From Rhizobiaceae bacterium MnEN-MB40S (GTDB lineage: Bacteria > Pseudomonadota > Alphaproteobacteria > Rhizobiales > Rhizobiaceae), in assembly GCA_024343425.1 (NCBI GenBank), contig BRLC01000003.1:1-64000 (forward strand): a stretch of DNA of 64,000 nt. Direction: 5' to 3'. The translations under genes and the position numbers were made by a program. The notes beneath the pieces are model-generated. The model saw nothing but the letters and a program-made list of their open reading frames with translations, ran no database searches and was not told the origin of the DNA. Below are positions 26,797 to 36,392 of the stretch, piece after piece (positions within the stretch are counted from its first letter, which is position 1; every line of letters begins with the position of its first letter).

Positions 26797-27990
26797 ATGA
26801 CTTCATCCGATCCGATCGAAAATCTCGCCGCGCTTATCCGCTGCGCCTCCGTCACGCCGCAGGACAACGGCGCGCTCTCCTGCCTGCAAGAGATGCTGGA
26901 GCCGCTCGGCTTTTCGAGCGACCGCCGCGTCTTCGAGGACACGGATACGCCGGCGATCGACAATCTCTATGCGCGGCTGGGCTGCAGCGGTCCGCACCTG
27001 ATGTTCGCCGGCCACACGGACGTGGTGCCGCCGGGCGACGAGTCCGCCTGGACGCATCCGCCATTCGCGGCAACGGTCGCCGACGGCCGTATCTACGGAC
27101 GCGGCGCCGTCGACATGAAGGGCGGGATCGCCTGTTTCGTCGCAGCTGTGGCGCGGTTTATCGAAGCGCACGGCAAGCCTGAAGGCTCGATCTCGCTGCT
27201 GATCACCGGCGACGAGGAAGGCCCCGCCGTCAACGGCACGGTCAAGCTTCTGGAATGGGCGGCCGGCAAGGGTGAACGCTGGGACGGCTGCATTGTGGGC
27301 GAGCCAACCAACCCGGAAGCCCTCGGCGACATGATCAAGATCGGGCGACGCGGCTCGCTGAGCGGCCGGATCACCGTCAACGGCGTTCAGGGTCACGTGG
27401 CCTATCCGCATCTCGCCGACAATCCGCTGCGCGCGCTGACGCCGATGCTCGACGCGCTGATGAACCCGCCGCTGGACGCGGGCACGGACGCTTTTCCGCC
27501 GACCAACCTGGAAGTCACCACCGTCGACGTCGGCAATCCGGCGCTGAACGTCATTCCGGCGAGCGCGCGGGCAAGCTTCAATATCCGCTTCAACGACACG
27601 TGGAGCGGGGAAACGCTGCGCGCCGAGATCGAGAGCCGGCTCGAAAAGGCGGCGCGAAACGACCGATTGCGGCCCGACCGCGGGCCGGCCGACTATGCGC
27701 TGGAATGGGTCGATCGCGTGAGCCCGGTCTTTCTGACCCGCGACGAGGCGCTGATCGGCGCGATGCGCGACGCGGTGCAAACGGTCACGGACCGCGAGCC
27801 GGCGCTATCCACCACCGGCGGCACGTCCGACGCACGCTTTATCAAGGATTACTGTCCGGTGCTGGAGTTCGGCCTCGTCGGCGACACCATGCACATGGTC
27901 GACGAGAACGCCGGGCTGGATGATCTCGAAGGACTGACGCAGATCTATCTCGCCTTCCTCGAACGCTGGTTCGGCAAGTCGGCGCGATGA
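26797..27990 (+). CDS. dapE: Succinyl-diaminopimelate desuccinylase
   Basis: A 397-residue M20 zinc peptidase-family enzyme that removes succinate from N-succinyl-LL-DAP. The first metal motif MFAGHTDVVPPGD, the second GRGAVDMKGG, the catalytic GDEEGPA and the C-terminal TGGTSDARF are all present. Its stop overlaps the ATG of the next gene (ATGA). Confidence 0.97.
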   Translation: MTSSDPIENLAALIRCASVTPQDNGALSCLQEMLEPLGFSSDRRVFEDTDTPAIDNLYARLGCSGPHLMFAGHTDVVPPGDESAWTHPPFAATVADGRIYGRGAVDMKGGIACFVAAVARFIEAHGKPEGSISLLITGDEEGPAVNGTVKLLEWAAGKGERWDGCIVGEPTNPEALGDMIKIGRRGSLSGRITVNGVQGHVAYPHLADNPLRALTPMLDALMNPPLDAGTDAFPPTNLEVTTVDVGNPALNVIPASARASFNIRFNDTWSGETLRAEIESRLEKAARNDRLRPDRGPADYALEWVDRVSPVFLTRDEALIGAMRDAVQTVTDREPALSTTGGTSDARFIKDYCPVLEFGLVGDTMHMVDENAGLDDLEGLTQIYLAFLERWFGKSAR

Positions 27991-28556
27991 TCCCTTCCCT
28001 CGACGAAGTCGGACACTATCTGCGCGGCGTCTGGCTGCTGGTGCGCAACGACCCGGCGGGCATGCAGTATCTCGACTTCAGCAATCGCGGCTTCTGGCGC
28101 TCCTTCTGGGCCTATTTCTATTTGCTGCCGGTTTACATCTATTCCTGGGTCGACCAGTACAACGCATACTGTATCGAATATCCGGATGCATCACCGAACC
28201 TCGGCTTCTTTCTGCGCGAGGCCGTGCAAAGCGCGCTGGTGATCGCGTCATTTCTGGCGCTGCTCGCCCTGTTTTCCCGGCCTCTCGGCTTCAGCCATCG
28301 TTTCGGACACTGGCTGATCGCGTCCAACTGGTACGGGCTCGCCTTTTCCTATGTGCTGACCGCGCCGCAGGTGCTCCACCGCTTCACGCCGGAATCACCG
28401 TTGCCTGCCCTGCTGACGTTCACGCTGATCATCTTCACTGTCTGGGCGAGCTTCCGCATCTATCGCCGCGTGCTTGCGGACAATGTTCCCGTTGCAATAT
28501 TCATCATCGCGATGGAGTTCGGCTGGGTGTTCCTGGCCTACTATCTGTTCGGTTGA
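27987..28556 (+). CDS. Conserved hypothetical membrane protein downstream of dapE
   Basis: A 189-residue protein with about five hydrophobic helices (near 35-50, 70-90, 103-125, 130-150 and 165-187) and no recognised domain. The four-base ATGA overlap with dapE indicates translational coupling. It ends two bases before the convergent arsC stop. Function unknown; I could not match it to a named family. Confidence 0.75.
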   Translation: MIPSLDEVGHYLRGVWLLVRNDPAGMQYLDFSNRGFWRSFWAYFYLLPVYIYSWVDQYNAYCIEYPDASPNLGFFLREAVQSALVIASFLALLALFSRPLGFSHRFGHWLIASNWYGLAFSYVLTAPQVLHRFTPESPLPALLTFTLIIFTVWASFRIYRRVLADNVPVAIFIIAMEFGWVFLAYYLFG

Positions 28557-28558
28557 GC

Positions 28559-28960
28559 CTATTTGCGAACGACCTCGCCGTCTTCCTTTGAGAAGGCGCC
28601 GATATCCGGATTGTCCAGTAACTCCAGCACCTTTTCCGAAGGCCGGCAAAGCGCGGTCCCCTTCTCCGTCACGACCACCGGCCGGTTCATCAGAATCGGA
28701 TGCTCGACCATGAAGTCGATCAGCTGATCGTCTCTCCATTTCGGATCGTCGAGGCCAAGCTCGTCATAGGGTGTGCCCTTGCGGCGCAGGAGATCGCGCA
28801 CGGGCATGTCCATGGCGGCGATCAGCGCGACAAGCTTGTCGCGGCCCGGCGGCGTCTTCAGATATTCGATAACCTCCGGCTCGACGCCGGACTGCCGGAT
28901 CATCGCCAGCGTGTTGCGCGACGTGCCGCATGCGGGGTTGTGGTAGATGGTGACTGACAT
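28559..28960 (-). CDS. arsC: Arsenate reductase, glutaredoxin-dependent (ArsC)
   Basis: A 133-residue thioredoxin-fold reductase converting arsenate to arsenite. The catalytic Cys is in YHNPACGTSRNT (Cys11). The three-arginine anion site appears to be supplied by DLLRRKG, NRPVVVTEKG and LCRPSE, which distinguishes true ArsC from YfgD/Spx paralogues. No arsR, arsB or acr3 is near, so it may be a housekeeping copy. It ends the def-fmt-truA run on the minus strand. Confidence 0.88.
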   Translation of the reverse strand: MSVTIYHNPACGTSRNTLAMIRQSGVEPEVIEYLKTPPGRDKLVALIAAMDMPVRDLLRRKGTPYDELGLDDPKWRDDQLIDFMVEHPILMNRPVVVTEKGTALCRPSEKVLELLDNPDIGAFSKEDGEVVRK

Positions 28961-28970
28961 CGCTTTTTCC

Positions 28971-29714
28971 TTAGTAGTCGACTCTCAGAAAATACAGGCC
29001 TTCAGGGCCCGCGACCGGTCCGCAGGCGGCGCGATCGCGCGCTTCAAGCGCGGCCTTGACGTCGTCCGGCGACCAGGACCCCTCGCCGACCATCCGCAAC
29101 GTGCCCGCAAAGGAGCGGATCTGGTTGTGCAGGAAGGACCGCGCCGAGGCGTGGATCATCACAGTATCGCCGTCGCGTGTGACATCCAGACGATCAAGCG
29201 ACTTGACCGGATCCTTCGCCTGGCACTGGACCGAGCGGAAGGTCGTGAAATCGTGACGGCCGACGAGCAGCTGGGCGGCCTCGTGCATCGCCGCGTGATC
29301 GAGCGGGCGCGGCGCCCACAGCGCATGCTTTCGCTCCAGCGCCAGCGGCGCCGGCCGGTTGACGATGCGATAGACATAGTGACGGGCGACGGCGGAGAAC
29401 CGGGCGTCGAAATCGTCCTTGACCGGCATGGCCTCGATGATGGCGATCGTGTCGCCCGCCTGCCCGAGATGCGCGTTGAGCGCATTGCGAACGGTGTCCG
29501 CCGGCCACTGCTTTTGAAAGTCGAGATGGGCGACCTGGCCGAGCGCGTGCACGCCGGCGTCGGTGCGCCCGGCGCCGCGCACCGTGATCGTCTCGCCGGT
29601 GAATTTCAGCGCGGCTTCCTCGATGGCGCTCTGGATGGAGCGGCCATTGTCCTGCCGCTGCCAGCCGACATAGCCCGTGCCGTCATATTCGACGGTCAGG
29701 CGATAGCGCGGCAT
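28971..29714 (-). CDS. truA: tRNA pseudouridine(38-40) synthase TruA
   Basis: A 247-residue pseudouridine synthase acting on the tRNA anticodon arm. The catalytic Asp is in [12 protein letters not shown]. The N-terminal [17 protein letters not shown] and the C-terminal [14 protein letters not shown] are diagnostic. Its ATG overlaps the fmt stop by one base (TGATG on the transcript), and the arsC start lies 10 nt after its stop. Confidence 0.97.
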   Translation of the reverse strand: MPRYRLTVEYDGTGYVGWQRQDNGRSIQSAIEEAALKFTGETITVRGAGRTDAGVHALGQVAHLDFQKQWPADTVRNALNAHLGQAGDTIAIIEAMPVKDDFDARFSAVARHYVYRIVNRPAPLALERKHALWAPRPLDHAAMHEAAQLLVGRHDFTTFRSVQCQAKDPVKSLDRLDVTRDGDTVMIHASARSFLHNQIRSFAGTLRMVGEGSWSPDDVKAALEARDRAACGPVAGPEGLYFLRVDY

Positions 29715-30643
29715 CAGCCGATCACCGCGCCGGGACCGACGGCGGCGCCGCGCAGGAAATCCTCGGCCGTCATCGCCTTGCCGCCCGCCTTCTGCAGCTC
29801 GACAAGGCGGACAGCGCCGCCGCCACAGGCCACCGTCAGCCGGTCGTCCAGCACGGTTCCGGGCTCTCCATCGCCCTCGGCCAGTTGCGAGCGCAGCAGC
29901 TTGACGCGTTCGGCCTTGCCGCCGAACGTCATCTGCGTCCAGGCGCCAGGAAACGGCGACAGACCGCGAATGCGGTTGTGAACCTCCTCGGCCGGGCGCG
30001 TGAAGTCGATTCGCGTTTCCGCCTTGGTGATTTTCTCCGCGTAGAGCACGCCGTCGTCCGGTTGCGGGGTCAGGGTCAGCGAATCGCGTTCAAGGGCGGC
30101 CATCGCCCGCTGCATAAGGTCCGCGCCGATCAGCATCAGCTGGTCATGCAGCTCGCCCGCCGTCATGTCCGGGCCGATCGCCACGCGCTCCTCCATGGCG
30201 ACAGGGCCCGTGTCGAGCCCTGCATCCATCTTCATGACCATCGTTCCTGTCTCGGCGTCGCCGGCCATGATCGCCCGCTGGATCGGGGCCGCCCCGCGCC
30301 AGCGCGGCAGGAGCGACGCGTGGCCGTTGTAGCAGCCAAGGCGCGTTCCCTCGAGGACCGGTTTAGGCAGGATGAGGCCATAGGCGACGACGACCGCGAC
30401 ATCGGCTTCGAGCGCGCGGAAGGCCTCCTGCTCCTCCTCGCTTTTCAGGCTCTTCGGGGTTCGCACGGGAAAGCCCAGGATTTCAGCCTGCCGGTGAACC
30501 GGCGACTTGACCGTTTCCAGTCCGCGCCGGCCGCCCGGCCGCGGCGGCTGGGAATAGACCGCGACGACCTCGTGACCGTAGCCGGCGAGAGCCGTCAGCG
30601 TCGGAACCGCGAAATCGGGTGTCCCCATGAAGATGATGCGCAA
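29714..30643 (-). CDS. fmt: Methionyl-tRNA formyltransferase
   Basis: A 309-residue enzyme formylating initiator Met-tRNA. The N-terminal catalytic domain has [10 protein letters not shown], the folate-site motif [20 protein letters not shown] and the conserved [17 protein letters not shown] region; the C-terminal tRNA-binding domain starts near TLTPQPDD. The first codon is TTG with GGGAG seven bases upstream; the next ATG would truncate the nucleotide-binding strand. It works with def directly upstream. Confidence 0.96.
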   Translation of the reverse strand: MRIIFMGTPDFAVPTLTALAGYGHEVVAVYSQPPRPGGRRGLETVKSPVHRQAEILGFPVRTPKSLKSEEEQEAFRALEADVAVVVAYGLILPKPVLEGTRLGCYNGHASLLPRWRGAAPIQRAIMAGDAETGTMVMKMDAGLDTGPVAMEERVAIGPDMTAGELHDQLMLIGADLMQRAMAALERDSLTLTPQPDDGVLYAEKITKAETRIDFTRPAEEVHNRIRGLSPFPGAWTQMTFGGKAERVKLLRSQLAEGDGEPGTVLDDRLTVACGGGAVRLVELQKAGGKAMTAEDFLRGAAVGPGAVIG

Positions 30644-30682
30644 GGATCGCTCCCGGATGTTTCTTTGCCCGCGGGCGGCCTG

Positions 30683-31207
30683 TCACATCGCCGGCTGGCC
30701 GCGGGACTTCGCCAGTTTGGTGAATTTCCGGATGACCATGTCGCGTTTGAGCTTCGACAGATAGTCGATGAAGAGCACGCCGTTCAGGTGGTCGATCTCG
30801 TGCTGCAGACAGGTCGCGAGAATGCCGTCCGCCTCGATAGTCTGGCGCGCGCCGTCATAGTCGACATAGTCGACGGTCACCGAAGCCGGCCGCTCGACCT
30901 CGGCGTAATAGTCGGGGATCGACAGACAGCCTTCCTCGTAGACGGACCGCTCGTCCGACGACGCCAGGATCTTAGGATTGAAGAGCACCATCGGCGCCTT
31001 TTCCTCGTCGTCTCCGGAACAGTCGACGACCACGACGTTGCGCGGAACGCCAATCTGGATTCCGGCGAGGCCGATGCCCGGCGCGTCATACATGGTTTCC
31101 AGCATGTCGTCGGCGAGCTTGCGGACGGACTCGTCCACCTGCTCGAAATCCTCTGATTTCTTTCTGAGAACCGGATCGGGAAGAAGAACGATAGGCTTGA
31201 TGGTCAT
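30683..31207 (-). CDS. def: Peptide deformylase
   Basis: A 174-residue metalloenzyme removing the N-formyl group from nascent proteins. All three motifs are intact: [15 protein letters not shown] and the zinc-binding QHEIDHLNG. The ATG at 31207 (MTIKPIV) is chosen over a GTG three codons upstream. It is divergent from rmuC, and fmt follows 39 nt downstream. Confidence 0.97.
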   Translation of the reverse strand: MTIKPIVLLPDPVLRKKSEDFEQVDESVRKLADDMLETMYDAPGIGLAGIQIGVPRNVVVVDCSGDDEEKAPMVLFNPKILASSDERSVYEEGCLSIPDYYAEVERPASVTVDYVDYDGARQTIEADGILATCLQHEIDHLNGVLFIDYLSKLKRDMVIRKFTKLAKSRGQPAM

Positions 31208-31309
31208 GGCATGCACTTAAGCATTCGGCGCGCCCGGGTCAATTCTCCGGATTATCCATGTTCCCGTTTTGATCTGGCATTGGCGAGCGAATCAGATAGA
31301 GTCGCGCCC

Positions 31310-32569
31310 ATGGATCCTGTTCAGCTATCATTCGACGCGCCCGTGCTGCAGGCGGGCGAGACGACCGTAACGCTCGGCATGGCGCTGGCCGGCGCCGCCG
31401 CGATCGTGATTCTTCTCTTTATTTTTGCCATTTCGATTGCGCGCCGATCCGCCCGCCGCCGGGCGGAAGCCGCCGAAACGGCGCGCCAGGACGCCGCCAG
31501 ACGGGCCGCCGAGACAGAGACGCGGCTGGCCGACATTCTGAAAACCCAGTCGGAAATGCAGGGCCGCATGGCGACGATCGCCGAAGTGTTCGGCACGCGC
31601 CAGACCGAAATCAACAAGTCGATCAACGAACGTCTCGACGGCATGACCCAGCGGCTGGGCGCGACGATCAGCGAGCAGACCAAGTCCACGCATGAAAACC
31701 TGGCGCGGTTGCAGGAGCGGCTCGCCGTCATCGACACGGCGCAGAACAACATCCAGGCGCTCGCCAAGGATGTCGTCGGCCTGCAGGCGATCCTCGCCAA
31801 CAAGCAGACGCGCGGCGCCTTCGGCCAGGCCCGCATGGAGGCGATCATCGCCGACGGCCTGCCCTCCAACGCCTATGCGTTTCAGGCGACGCTGAGCAAC
31901 GGCAACCGGCCGGACTGCCTGGTCTACATGCCCAACGACGCGCCGGCTCTCGTCGTCGACGCCAAGTTTCCGCTGGAGGCCTGGAACGCCATTCGCGAGA
32001 ACGAGGATCCGGAAGCGTTGAAACAGAAGGCGCAGCAGTTTCGCCGCGACGTGGAAGTGCATATCCGCGATATCGCGGACAAGTATCTGATCACGGGCGA
32101 AACCCAGGACACGGCGTTCATGTTCGTGCCGTCGGAATCGATTTTCGCCGAAATCCACGAGAATTTCGAAGCCACGATCCAGAAGGCGCACCGCTCGCGC
32201 GTCGTGCTCGTGTCGCCGTCGCTGCTGATGCTGTCGCTGCAGGTGGTTCAGGCGATCCTGAAGGACGCGCGCATGCGCGAACAGGCGCATCTGATCCAGG
32301 GCGAGGTGGCGCGATTGATGGACGACCTGACCCGGCTGGACGATCGCGTCGGCAAGCTGCAGACCCATTTCGGCCAGGCGCAGCGCGACATCGACCAGAT
32401 TCTGACGACAACGGGCAAAATCACCAAGCGCGGCGCAAAGATCGAATCGCTGGAGATCGAGGCCGATCCGTCGTCAGAGCGTCCGACCGCGCCTGAACAG
32501 GAAAGCAAGCCGGTGTCCGTGCCCGGTCACACGGGCACGCTGAAACTGCACGCCGGCGGCGGACAGTAG
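31310..32569 (+). CDS. rmuC: DNA recombination protein RmuC
   Basis: A 419-residue RmuC-family protein. A single N-terminal membrane anchor (AGAAAIVILLFIFAISIA) is followed by a coiled coil (about 40-150, RRRAEAAETARQDAARR onwards). The RmuC nuclease-like domain follows, with the conserved VDAKFPLEAWNAI and VPSESIFAEIHENF motifs. In other bacteria RmuC limits DNA inversions at short repeats. The ATG at 31310 gives the usual anchor position. Confidence 0.93.
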   Translation: MDPVQLSFDAPVLQAGETTVTLGMALAGAAAIVILLFIFAISIARRSARRRAEAAETARQDAARRAAETETRLADILKTQSEMQGRMATIAEVFGTRQTEINKSINERLDGMTQRLGATISEQTKSTHENLARLQERLAVIDTAQNNIQALAKDVVGLQAILANKQTRGAFGQARMEAIIADGLPSNAYAFQATLSNGNRPDCLVYMPNDAPALVVDAKFPLEAWNAIRENEDPEALKQKAQQFRRDVEVHIRDIADKYLITGETQDTAFMFVPSESIFAEIHENFEATIQKAHRSRVVLVSPSLLMLSLQVVQAILKDARMREQAHLIQGEVARLMDDLTRLDDRVGKLQTHFGQAQRDIDQILTTTGKITKRGAKIESLEIEADPSSERPTAPEQESKPVSVPGHTGTLKLHAGGGQ

Positions 32570-32592
32570 GCCTTTCAACAAGGATCAGTGCG

Positions 32593-33030
32593 TCAGGAAG
32601 ATTTGCGGCGGAGGCGGATCACCACATCGACATGGGCGATTTCCATGCCTTCGGGGGCTTCCGGCAAACCGTTTACGCTCAAGCCGCTGACGGGAATGTC
32701 CATCACCTCCGATTCGCCTTCGACGAAGAAATGGTGGTGATCGGAGGTATTGGTGTCGAAATAGGTCTTGGCCGATTCGACGGCCAGAACTCTCAACATG
32801 CCCGCATCGGTAAACTGGTGCAGCGTATTGTAAACGGTGGCCAGGGACACGGCCACGCCAGCCGTCACGGCTTCGTCATGCAGTTCCTCGGCGGTCAGGT
32901 GGCGGTCACCCTTGGCGAACAACAGCCCTGCAAGCGCTATTCTCTGGCGCGTCGGACGCAGGCCCGCAGAACGGAGGCGATCGCCGGCAAAGCGTGTCGG
33001 GCACGTCTTTTGTTCTGTCAGATTATGCAT
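32593..33030 (-). CDS. irr: Iron response regulator Irr (Fur family)
   Basis: A 145-residue Fur-family protein. The winged helix carries GLRPTRQRIALAGLLF and SLATVYNTLHQF. The metal/haem region has the run His98-His100 in SDHHHFFVEGE, the HHH motif of rhizobial Irr, and lacks the Cys-rich zinc site of true Fur. Irr senses haem status and controls iron uptake and haem synthesis in Hyphomicrobiales. The ATG at 33030 is favoured; the frame continues upstream into AT-rich promoter sequence. Convergent with rmuC. Confidence 0.9.
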   Translation of the reverse strand: MHNLTEQKTCPTRFAGDRLRSAGLRPTRQRIALAGLLFAKGDRHLTAEELHDEAVTAGVAVSLATVYNTLHQFTDAGMLRVLAVESAKTYFDTNTSDHHHFFVEGESEVMDIPVSGLSVNGLPEAPEGMEIAHVDVVIRLRRKSS

Positions 33031-33409
33031 ATCTCTTCGTCTTGGCCGCAAATGGTTGGAATTGATCGAACCTATATATCCGGACTGATCCGATCTTTCA
33101 ATAGTTGAGTGTTCAAGTCCAATTTTGTGTCTCGTCTCAACTATACGGAAAATGATCGGATTTCGCCATCCCCATGGTTTCCGCTCCACGACGTAATGTG
33201 ATAGAGCATCGGCGAAATTCATTTGGTAGCCGATCAGGCTGTCGGTTCAAGCCGGCGATACACGTGTCGGCTGCAACCCCGCGGCCCTGATTCCTGGCGC
33301 AATCGGAAGTTCGCAACGGAGTTTCTTTGTGCTAAGGCGGGCCAGACAAGCAAGAACAGGGACTGCGCCGCAACAGACGGCGTGGCATTTTCGGGAGTAA
33401 CTTCGGTAC
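33031..33409. other. Divergent irr-fabA intergenic region
   Basis: About 379 bases contain the irr promoter on the minus strand (33073-33101). A fabA ribosome-binding site (GGGAG) lies upstream of 33410. No convincing fabA promoter or FadR/FabT-like operator was recognised. Confidence 0.55.
33073..33101 (-). promoter_or_regulatory. Promoter of irr
   Basis: On the minus strand TTGAAA (33096-33101), a 17-bp spacer and TATATA (33073-33078) form a good promoter about 43 bp upstream of the irr start. A TTGAAC lies just upstream. No clear iron-box palindrome was seen. Confidence 0.65.
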
Positions 33410-33922
33410 ATGAACACCAGGCAATCCAGCTTCAGCTACGATGACATTCTGACGTGCTCGCATGGCGACATGTTTGGACAGGGCAACGCGCAGCTTCCGC
33501 TTCCGCCGATGCTGATGTTTCATCGCATCACGGCCATTTCGGACACGGGCGGTGAATACGGCAAAGGTTATGTCCGGGCTGAATTCGACGTCACGCCCGA
33601 TCTCTGGTTCTTCAAATGCCATTTCGAGGGCGATCCCGTGATGCCCGGTTGCCTGGGTCTTGACGCATTGTGGCAGATGACCGGCTTCTTCCTTGGCTGG
33701 CTCGGCGAACCCGGCCGCGGCCGGGCGATTTCCTGCGGAGAGGTCAAGCTCACCAAGATGGTGACGCCCGAGACAAAACTCGTGGAATTCGGCGTTGATT
33801 TCAAGCGCGTCATCCGTGGGCGCCTGGTGCTCGGCATAGGCGACGGCTGGGCGAACGCCGACGGCGAACCGTCCTACAAGGCAAGCGATCTGCGCGTTGG
33901 CCTTTTCCAGGAAAAGGCGTAG
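33410..33922 (+). CDS. fabA: 3-hydroxyacyl-[acyl-carrier-protein] dehydratase/isomerase FabA
   Basis: A 170-residue hotdog-fold enzyme that dehydrates 3-hydroxydecanoyl-ACP and isomerises trans-2 to cis-3-decenoyl-ACP, starting unsaturated fatty acid synthesis. The active-site His71 ([19 protein letters not shown]) and Asp85 match the FabA, not FabZ, pattern. It is the first gene of fabA-fabB-fabI; fabB follows after 59 nt. Confidence 0.97.
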   Translation: MNTRQSSFSYDDILTCSHGDMFGQGNAQLPLPPMLMFHRITAISDTGGEYGKGYVRAEFDVTPDLWFFKCHFEGDPVMPGCLGLDALWQMTGFFLGWLGEPGRGRAISCGEVKLTKMVTPETKLVEFGVDFKRVIRGRLVLGIGDGWANADGEPSYKASDLRVGLFQEKA

Positions 33923-33981
33923 GAACCGGTTCCGAAAAATCTCGGATCCAGCATCGACAGGCTTTGCGGAAAGGACACCGT

Positions 33982-35202
33982 ATGAAAAGAGTTGTCGTCA
34001 CCGGAATGGGGATCGTCTCCTCAATCGGGAACAATGCGCAGGAAGTCACCGACTCGTTGCGCAACGCCCGGTCCGGCATTACCTTTTCCCAGGATTTTGC
34101 CGACCACGGCTTCAAATGCCAGGTATGGGGCGCGCCGACGCTCGACCCCACCGATCTGGTCGACCGCCGCGCCATGCGGTTTCTGAGCAAGGGCGGCGCG
34201 TGGAATCACGTCGCCATGTTGCAGGCGATCGAAGACAGCGGCCTTGAACAGGACGATATCTCCAGCGAGCGGACAGGCATCGTGATGGGATCCGGCGGGC
34301 CGTCAACCCGCACCATCGTCGACGCCGCGGACACCACCCGCGAAAAAGGAAGCCCGCGACGCATCGGACCCTTCGCGGTGCCGAAGGCGATGTCGTCGAC
34401 GGCTTCTGCGACGCTCGCCACCTGGTTCAAGATCCACGGAGTGAATTATTCGATCTCCTCGGCGTGTTCGACTTCGGCGCATTGCATCGGAAACGCCTAC
34501 GAACTCATCCAGATGGGCAAGCAGGATATGGTGTTCGCCGGCGGACACGAGGATCTCGACTGGACCATGTCGAACCTCTTCGACGCCATGGGCGCGATGA
34601 CCTCGAAGTTCAACGACAGCGCCGCAACCGCATCGCGCGCCTATGACGTCAGCCGCGACGGCTTTGTCATCGCCGGCGGCGCCGGCGTGCTGATCCTCGA
34701 AGAGCTGGAGCATGCAAAGGCGCGCGGCGCGAAGATCTATGGCGAGATCGTCGGCTACGGCGCGACGTCCGACGGCTACGACATGGTCGCGCCGTCCGGC
34801 GAAGGCGCTGTGCGCTGCATGAAGCTCGCCCTTTCGACAGTGGACGGGCCGGTCGACTATATCAACACGCACGGAACCTCGACGCCGGTCGGCGATTCGG
34901 CCGAAATCGGCGCTATCCGACAGGTTTTCGGCGAAGAGGCGCCCTTTGTCGCTTCGACCAAATCACTCACCGGACACTCATTGGGAGCGACCGGCGTGCA
35001 GGAATCTATCTACACGCTGCTGATGATGAACGAGGGCTTTATCGGGGAGAGCGCCCACATAACGGAGCTCGACCCGGAATTCGAAGGCATACCGATTGTC
35101 CGCGAGCGTATCGACGATGCGAAAATCGACATCGCCTTGTCGAACTCCTTCGGATTCGGTGGAACCAACGCAACGCTCGTTTTCAAGCGCTATAACGGAT
35201 AG
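33982..35202 (+). CDS. fabB: 3-oxoacyl-[acyl-carrier-protein] synthase I FabB
   Basis: A 406-residue condensing enzyme that elongates cis-3-decenoyl-ACP. The catalytic triad is Cys162 ([10 protein letters not shown]) plus His in [11 protein letters not shown] and His in GHSLGATG. The ATG at 33982 gives the standard [10 protein letters not shown] start. Pairing with fabA marks it as FabB rather than FabF. Confidence 0.97.
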   Translation: MKRVVVTGMGIVSSIGNNAQEVTDSLRNARSGITFSQDFADHGFKCQVWGAPTLDPTDLVDRRAMRFLSKGGAWNHVAMLQAIEDSGLEQDDISSERTGIVMGSGGPSTRTIVDAADTTREKGSPRRIGPFAVPKAMSSTASATLATWFKIHGVNYSISSACSTSAHCIGNAYELIQMGKQDMVFAGGHEDLDWTMSNLFDAMGAMTSKFNDSAATASRAYDVSRDGFVIAGGAGVLILEELEHAKARGAKIYGEIVGYGATSDGYDMVAPSGEGAVRCMKLALSTVDGPVDYINTHGTSTPVGDSAEIGAIRQVFGEEAPFVASTKSLTGHSLGATGVQESIYTLLMMNEGFIGESAHITELDPEFEGIPIVRERIDDAKIDIALSNSFGFGGTNATLVFKRYNG

Positions 35203-35211
35203 GTTATCTCC

Positions 35212-36024
35212 ATGAGTGGATTAATGAAGGGCAAACGCGGCCTCATCATGGGAGTCGCAAACGACCATTCAATCGCTTGGGGAATTGCTCAGGCGCTGCA
35301 TGCACAAGGCGCGGAACTCGCTTTTACCTATCAGGGCGAAGGCTTCGGCAAACGGGTGCGGCCTCTGGCGGAGAAAGTCGGCGCCGATCTCGTTATCCCG
35401 TGCGACGTGGAAGCCATCGAGACAGTCGACTCCACTTTCGACACGATTGAACAGGCCTGGGGCGGGATCGACTTCGTGGTTCACGCCATCGGCTTTTCCG
35501 ACCGCAACGAGCTCAAGGGGCTTTATGCGGATACGACTCGCGCCAATTTCTCGCGCACCATGGTCATCTCCTGCTTCTCATTCACCGAAATCGCCAAACG
35601 CGCGGCGGGCCTGATGAAAGACGGCGGATCGATGATCACGCTGACCTACGCCGGCTCGACCCGCGTGATGCCCAACTACAACGTCATGGGCGTCGCCAAG
35701 GCGGCGCTCGAGGCGAGCGTGCGCTATCTCGCCGCCGATTACGGCCAGGACGGCATTCGCGTGAACGCGATTTCCGCCGGCCCGATCCGCACCCTTGCGG
35801 GCTCCGGCGTGGCCAATGCGCGAGAAATGTACAATTTTCAGCAGCGCAACTCGCCAATGCGCCGCACCGTGACCATCGACGATGTGGGTGGTTCGGCGCT
35901 TTACCTCCTGTCGGACCTGTCGAACGGCGTGACCGGTGAAATTCACTATGTCGATTCCGGCTATCACATCACGTCGATGCCGATCATCGAGGAACTGAAG
36001 AACCGCTATTCCAACGGGCAGTGA
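35212..36024 (+). CDS. fabI: Enoyl-[acyl-carrier-protein] reductase (NADH) FabI
   Basis: A 270-residue short-chain dehydrogenase completing each elongation cycle. The FabI nucleotide motif GVANDHSIAWGIA and the catalytic Tyr/Lys in YNVMGVAKAALE are present, with the GPIRTLAGSG substrate loop. It starts nine bases after fabB. The stop codon overlaps the GTG of the next gene. It may be one of several FabI copies in the genome. Confidence 0.95.
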   Translation: MSGLMKGKRGLIMGVANDHSIAWGIAQALHAQGAELAFTYQGEGFGKRVRPLAEKVGADLVIPCDVEAIETVDSTFDTIEQAWGGIDFVVHAIGFSDRNELKGLYADTTRANFSRTMVISCFSFTEIAKRAAGLMKDGGSMITLTYAGSTRVMPNYNVMGVAKAALEASVRYLAADYGQDGIRVNAISAGPIRTLAGSGVANAREMYNFQQRNSPMRRTVTIDDVGGSALYLLSDLSNGVTGEIHYVDSGYHITSMPIIEELKNRYSNGQ

Positions 36025-36389
36025 TCATTGTCGTGACCCGCAGCTCTATCGTGTCAAAGGCAGTTGTAAAAGCCGCTGATCAATTGGGATTAAGTGATGA
36101 TGAGCTTGCGCGCATTCTGGGGCTCACACCCGCGCGATCCCTCTTTACAAAAGCAGTCGCTGGCTCTGTTTCGGAAAGCGCGAAATCAAAGGACAGGGCC
36201 CTGCTGCTCATTCGCATTTTTCGGTTACTCGACACGGTGTCGGCCGGTAGCGCCGAGACAATGCGACAGTGGATGCAAAACGACAATCTGGCGCTGGGAT
36301 GCAAACCACGAAATCTCGTGGTGACAGAGGACGGTCTGAGCCGCGTCTTCGATTATCTCAACGGACGTGTGAAGACGCCCCTTCACTAG
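36021..36389 (+). CDS. MbcA/ParS/Xre antitoxin-like protein (orphan)
   Basis: A 122-residue protein. The N-terminal half has a helical HTH-like region (GLSDDELARILGLTPARS). The C-terminal half matches the Xre/MbcA/ParS toxin-binding domain pattern: METMRQW-type helix, LALGCKPRNLVVTEDG, then RVFDYLNGRV. The start is GTG in a four-base GTGA overlap with fabI, so it should be translated from the fab transcript. The usual partner, a RES-domain toxin, is absent nearby. Base composition is less GC-rich than fabI. Function inferred from family only. Confidence 0.7.
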   Translation: MIIVVTRSSIVSKAVVKAADQLGLSDDELARILGLTPARSLFTKAVAGSVSESAKSKDRALLLIRIFRLLDTVSAGSAETMRQWMQNDNLALGCKPRNLVVTEDGLSRVFDYLNGRVKTPLH

Positions 36390-36392
36390 ACA

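Noticed and set aside
25467-26963. A 498-codon minus-strand ORF antisense to dapD, the DUF805 gene and dapE.
   Set aside because: It crosses three good plus-strand genes and shows no conserved motif.
28559-28960. An arsenic resistance operon around arsC.
   Set aside because: The neighbours are truA, fmt and def; no arsR, arsB or acr3 was seen.
36160-36174. A CTGGCTCTGTTTCGG stretch resembling the argB-downstream repeat.
   Set aside because: It is a single 14-of-15 match inside the antitoxin-like coding sequence, without the flanking AT-rich half; probably chance.
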